Shown one piece after another: positions 15,655-17,024 of a DNA stretch of 17,024 nt. The stretch comes from an uncultured Sphingomonadaceae bacterium (GTDB lineage Bacteria; Pseudomonadota; Alphaproteobacteria; Sphingomonadales; Sphingomonadaceae): NCBI GenBank assembly GCA_938003725.1, contig CALKXX010000095.1, positions 1-17,024 on the forward strand. Direction: 5' to 3'. The notes under the pieces are model-generated. The model did not search any database and was not told the origin of the DNA. It saw nothing but the letters and a program-made list of their open reading frames with translations. Position numbers and translations under genes: made by a program. Position 1 is the first letter of the stretch; each line of letters starts with the position of its first letter.

Positions 15655-15681
15655 TCGGTAGATTTACTGGGTTTGAATCCA

Positions 15682-15717
15682 CCGATTGGCGCTTTGACAG
15701 AGAAAAAGGCCAATCGG
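15682..15717. repeat. Inverted repeat CCGATTGGC / GCCAATCGG around a promoter
   Basis: CCGATTGGC (15682-15690) and GCCAATCGG (15709-15717) are perfect 9-bp inverted arms with an 18-bp centre containing TTGACA. A further CAATCGG lies at 15652-15658, so the three half-sites are spaced about 30 bp apart. No T-tract follows, so it is not a terminator; a protein-binding site is the better guess. Confidence 0.45.
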
Positions 15718-15722
15718 ATCAT
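15694..15722 (+). promoter_or_regulatory. Candidate sigma-70 promoter for the Ala-rich lipoprotein gene
   Basis: A consensus TTGACA (15694-15699) is followed after 17 bp by GATCAT (15717-15722), which matches four of six -10 positions. Transcription would begin near 15729, leaving a leader of about 120 nt before the ATG at 15851. The second arm of the inverted repeat CCGATTGGC/GCCAATCGG falls between the -35 and -10. Confidence 0.45.
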
Positions 15723-15850
15723 AGGCTAAGGATGTTCTCCATTGCCTTACCTTTTTGATATCGCTAATGACGCGGGTTGCAGATGGGATGTGGGAAAACT
15801 CCGCTATCTGCTAGGTTATTTTTTGAGGAATAGAGTAAAGGGTTACCCTA

Positions 15851-16252
15851 ATGAAAAAAGTTACAACTTCTATCGTGCTTGCTGCCGCTCTTGGCTTGGC
15901 TGCATGTTCCGGTGCTGAAACTGCTGCTGAAGATACAGCTGCAGAAGCAGAAGGCGATGCAATGGACGCAGAAGCTGCTGCTGACGACGCAATGGATGCT
16001 GCAGAAGGTTCTGCTGACGCCATGGGCGAGGCTGCTGCTGAAGCAACTGCAGAAGCTGGCGATGCCGCCGACGCTGCTGCTGGTGAAGTGGCTGACGCTG
16101 CCGTTGAAGCAACCGACGCTGCTGGCGATGCTGCCGGTTCTGCTGGCGATGCCGCTAGCGACGCTGCTGCTGCTGCGAAAGATGCGGCCAAAGGCGCTGC
16201 AAATGATTTGATCGAAAAAGGTGCTGACGCTGCTAAGAAAGCAGTTGAATAA
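15851..16252 (+). CDS. Small Ala/Asp/Glu-rich lipoprotein
   Basis: The 133-residue product has a lipoprotein signal peptide with lipobox LAA-C (Cys19). By my count 56 of 133 residues are Ala, with 17 Asp and 13 Glu; after the signal peptide all five Lys fall in the last 25 residues, so the mature chain is acidic first and basic at the end. Short units such as DAADAA, EATDAAGDAA and SAGDAASDAA recur. This would form long amphipathic or flexible helices reminiscent of LEA or periplasmic spacer proteins, but no family is recognised and no enzyme is likely. Ala codons are largely GCT and GCA, unlike the GCC/GCG-rich neighbours, as often seen in strongly expressed genes. The ribosome site AAAGGG lies in a tiny hairpin (AGGG-TTA-CCCT, 15839-15849). 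All other frames are open here because of composition and are shadows. Confidence 0.85.
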   Translation: MKKVTTSIVLAAALGLAACSGAETAAEDTAAEAEGDAMDAEAAADDAMDAAEGSADAMGEAAAEATAEAGDAADAAAGEVADAAVEATDAAGDAAGSAGDAASDAAAAAKDAAKGAANDLIEKGADAAKKAVE

Positions 16253-16273
16253 GCTTTTTACGAACAATTTTTT

Positions 16274-16307
16274 AAAAAAGGGCTGTCCTGGGGCAGCCCT
16301 TTTTTTT
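16274..16307 (+). terminator. Strong intrinsic terminator of the Ala-rich lipoprotein gene
   Basis: GGGCTG (16280-16285) pairs with CAGCCC (16294-16299), extendable by a G-U and a C-G inward and by A6/T6 outward, and is followed by eight T (16300-16307). It sits about 20 nt after the stop codon. A textbook Rho-independent terminator; the end of its T-tract doubles as part of the -35 of the next gene. Confidence 0.93.
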
Positions 16308-16333
16308 GACCTGTGCGATTGATCGGCTATGAT
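16306..16333 (+). promoter_or_regulatory. Promoter of the small lipoprotein gene, leaderless
   Basis: TTGACC (16306-16311), a 16-bp spacer, then TATGAT (16328-16333). The expected transcription start, 7 nt past the -10, is the A of the ATG at 16340. There is no Shine-Dalgarno sequence. The -35 begins inside the T-tract of the preceding terminator. Confidence 0.65.
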
Positions 16334-16339
16334 GATTTC

Positions 16340-16534
16340 ATGATCAGAATATTGACACTTTTGACCGCACTGCTGTTGGTATCATGCGGACCGGCGCAAA
16401 ATGACCCCGGTCCAGGCGGCGTTACCGTCGGTGAAGCAAAAGCTTTGGACGAGGCCGCAGAGATGCTTGATGAACGCAACGCGCCGCCAAAAGCTGAGGA
16501 CGTGCAGCCTTCTCAAAATCAGACAGCGGATTAA
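16340..16534 (+). CDS. Small predicted lipoprotein, 64 residues
   Basis: MIRILTLLTALLLVSCGPAQ is a lipoprotein signal peptide with lipobox LVS-C (Cys16). The remaining 48 or so residues are polar and Pro/Glu/Asp-rich, with one likely helix VGEAKALDEAAEMLDER. No family is recognised. An in-frame ATG nine codons earlier (16313) would put polar residues before the signal peptide and lies upstream of the predicted -10, so it is rejected. The ATG at 16340 coincides with the predicted transcription start, which fits a leaderless message. The stop codon is 2 bp from that of the convergent hydrolase gene, with no terminator between, so read-through antisense RNA is likely. A membrane-anchored peptide of unknown role, possibly envelope related. 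Confidence 0.7.
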   Translation: MIRILTLLTALLLVSCGPAQNDPGPGGVTVGEAKALDEAAEMLDERNAPPKAEDVQPSQNQTAD

Positions 16535-16536
16535 AA

Positions 16537-17024
16537 TTATCGTTGATGATAGCGCGCGACTGCGCGGGTAACGGCTTGCATCATCCGCATACGTTCCGGG
16601 ATCGGCGCCGTCGTATTGCCCAGCATAACGGCGACAGCATAACGTGTGCCATCCGGCGCAGTCATTATACCAACATCATTATAGCCGGTTGAGACACCTT
16701 TCAGCACTTGTCCGGTCCCCGTTTTGTGCAGAAATTCCCAGCCAGAGGGCACGCCGGCTTTCAGGCGATTGGGCCCGCTGCGTGTCCGGCGAAGGATGGA
16801 TTGCAACAACTGGGTAGAGTTTGCTGACAAAAGCTCACCGCGCGCAAGTTTATCAAGTGCATTTACAATTGCGCTGGGACTAGCCCCGTCAATTGGATCG
16901 GCAAGATAGTCGTTCAGCGCACGCCGGCGGGTATCAAGCGGCAAATTTGCCCGCGCCGTATAGAATTTTCTGCCCTTTGACAGGCTTTGGTTCCAGGTCA
17001 GGCCGGCAATCTGGCTTTGCATCA
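16537..17024 (-). CDS. Class A beta-lactamase-like serine hydrolase, C-terminal part (runs off right edge)
   Basis: About 162 codons are present; the frame is open to the window edge, so the in-frame ATG at 17022 is probably internal. The part seen aligns by eye with the second half of class A beta-lactamases: LPLDTRRRALND corresponds to the omega loop (LDRWEPELNE in TEM-1), ASPSAIVNALDKLARGELL to the following helix, VPSGWEFLHKTGTG holds the KTG motif, and GYNDVGIMTAPDGTRYAVAVML forms the last strands. The Ser70-x-x-Lys and SDN motifs must lie outside the window. At the place of the general base Glu166 there is Arg. It may therefore be a non-hydrolysing or slow penicillin-binding relative, or a serine hydrolase with another substrate. 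PF13354-type 'serine hydrolase' is the safest name. Confidence 0.82.
   Translation of the reverse strand, partial: MQSQIAGLTWNQSLSKGRKFYTARANLPLDTRRRALNDYLADPIDGASPSAIVNALDKLARGELLSANSTQLLQSILRRTRSGPNRLKAGVPSGWEFLHKTGTGQVLKGVSTGYNDVGIMTAPDGTRYAVAVMLGNTTAPIPERMRMMQAVTRAVARYHQR

Noticed and set aside
15682..15717. Inverted repeat as a terminator
   Set aside because: No T-tract follows on either strand, and the 18-bp centre contains a consensus -35.
15811..16267. Long open frames on both strands over the Ala-rich lipoprotein gene
   Set aside because: They result from GCT/GCA repeat composition; they lack ribosome sites and give low-complexity Ser/Ala, Leu/Gln or Ser/Cys peptides.

Overview
The window looks like a chromosomal segment of an alphaproteobacterium, most likely a sphingomonad (Sphingorhabdus/Parasphingorhabdus/Sphingopyxis type). 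The grounds are the NDUFS4-like complex I subunit gene, methionine synthase split into two genes behind metF and an ArsR-methyltransferase regulator, a secreted COG4798-type methyltransferase, a ScsB/DsbD plus peroxiredoxin-like pair, and moderate GC content. No insertion sequence, phage gene, CRISPR array, tRNA or rRNA was seen; it reads as ordinary core and housekeeping DNA with a few uncharacterised genes and some informative control regions.

Layout. 1-115 (minus) is the 5' end of a complex I accessory subunit gene, divergent from uvrB (275-2455, plus). A predicted lipoprotein with a SAM-methyltransferase fold follows (2565-3362, plus), then a 346-bp gap with a terminator-like hairpin, then a small gene of unknown function (3709-4107, plus). 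Behind it lies a strongly folded stretch (about 4108-4335) ending in a convincing intrinsic terminator, either a long 3' UTR or an unrecognised small RNA. On the minus strand, a DsbD/ScsB transmembrane reductase (4985-7120) is followed directly by a periplasmic peroxiredoxin-like protein (4358-4972), a probable reducing pathway of the cell envelope. Divergent to that is a PafA-like secreted alkaline phosphatase (7204-8877, plus), which converges with a secreted right-handed beta-helix protein (8888-9832, minus).

The central unit is a tight minus-strand methionine operon, 15614 down to 9965: an ArsR-type regulator fused to a SAM methyltransferase domain, metF, and the two halves of cobalamin-dependent methionine synthase. 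It is joined by two 4-bp ATGA overlaps and a 12-bp gap. MetF makes 5-methyl-THF, which the split MetH uses to methylate homocysteine. The regulator lacks the usual ArsR metal-site cysteines and is preceded by a perfect 20-bp palindrome inside its promoter, suggesting autoregulation by a methyl-cycle metabolite (SAM or SAH). Its start codon has no Shine-Dalgarno sequence and sits almost on the predicted transcription start.

The right end holds a very Ala/Asp/Glu-rich small lipoprotein (15851-16252, plus) with a strong terminator, a second tiny lipoprotein (16340-16534, plus) that appears to come from a leaderless mRNA, and, running off the edge, the C-terminal half of a class A beta-lactamase-like serine hydrolase (16537-17024, minus) that has Arg where the catalytic Glu166 is expected.
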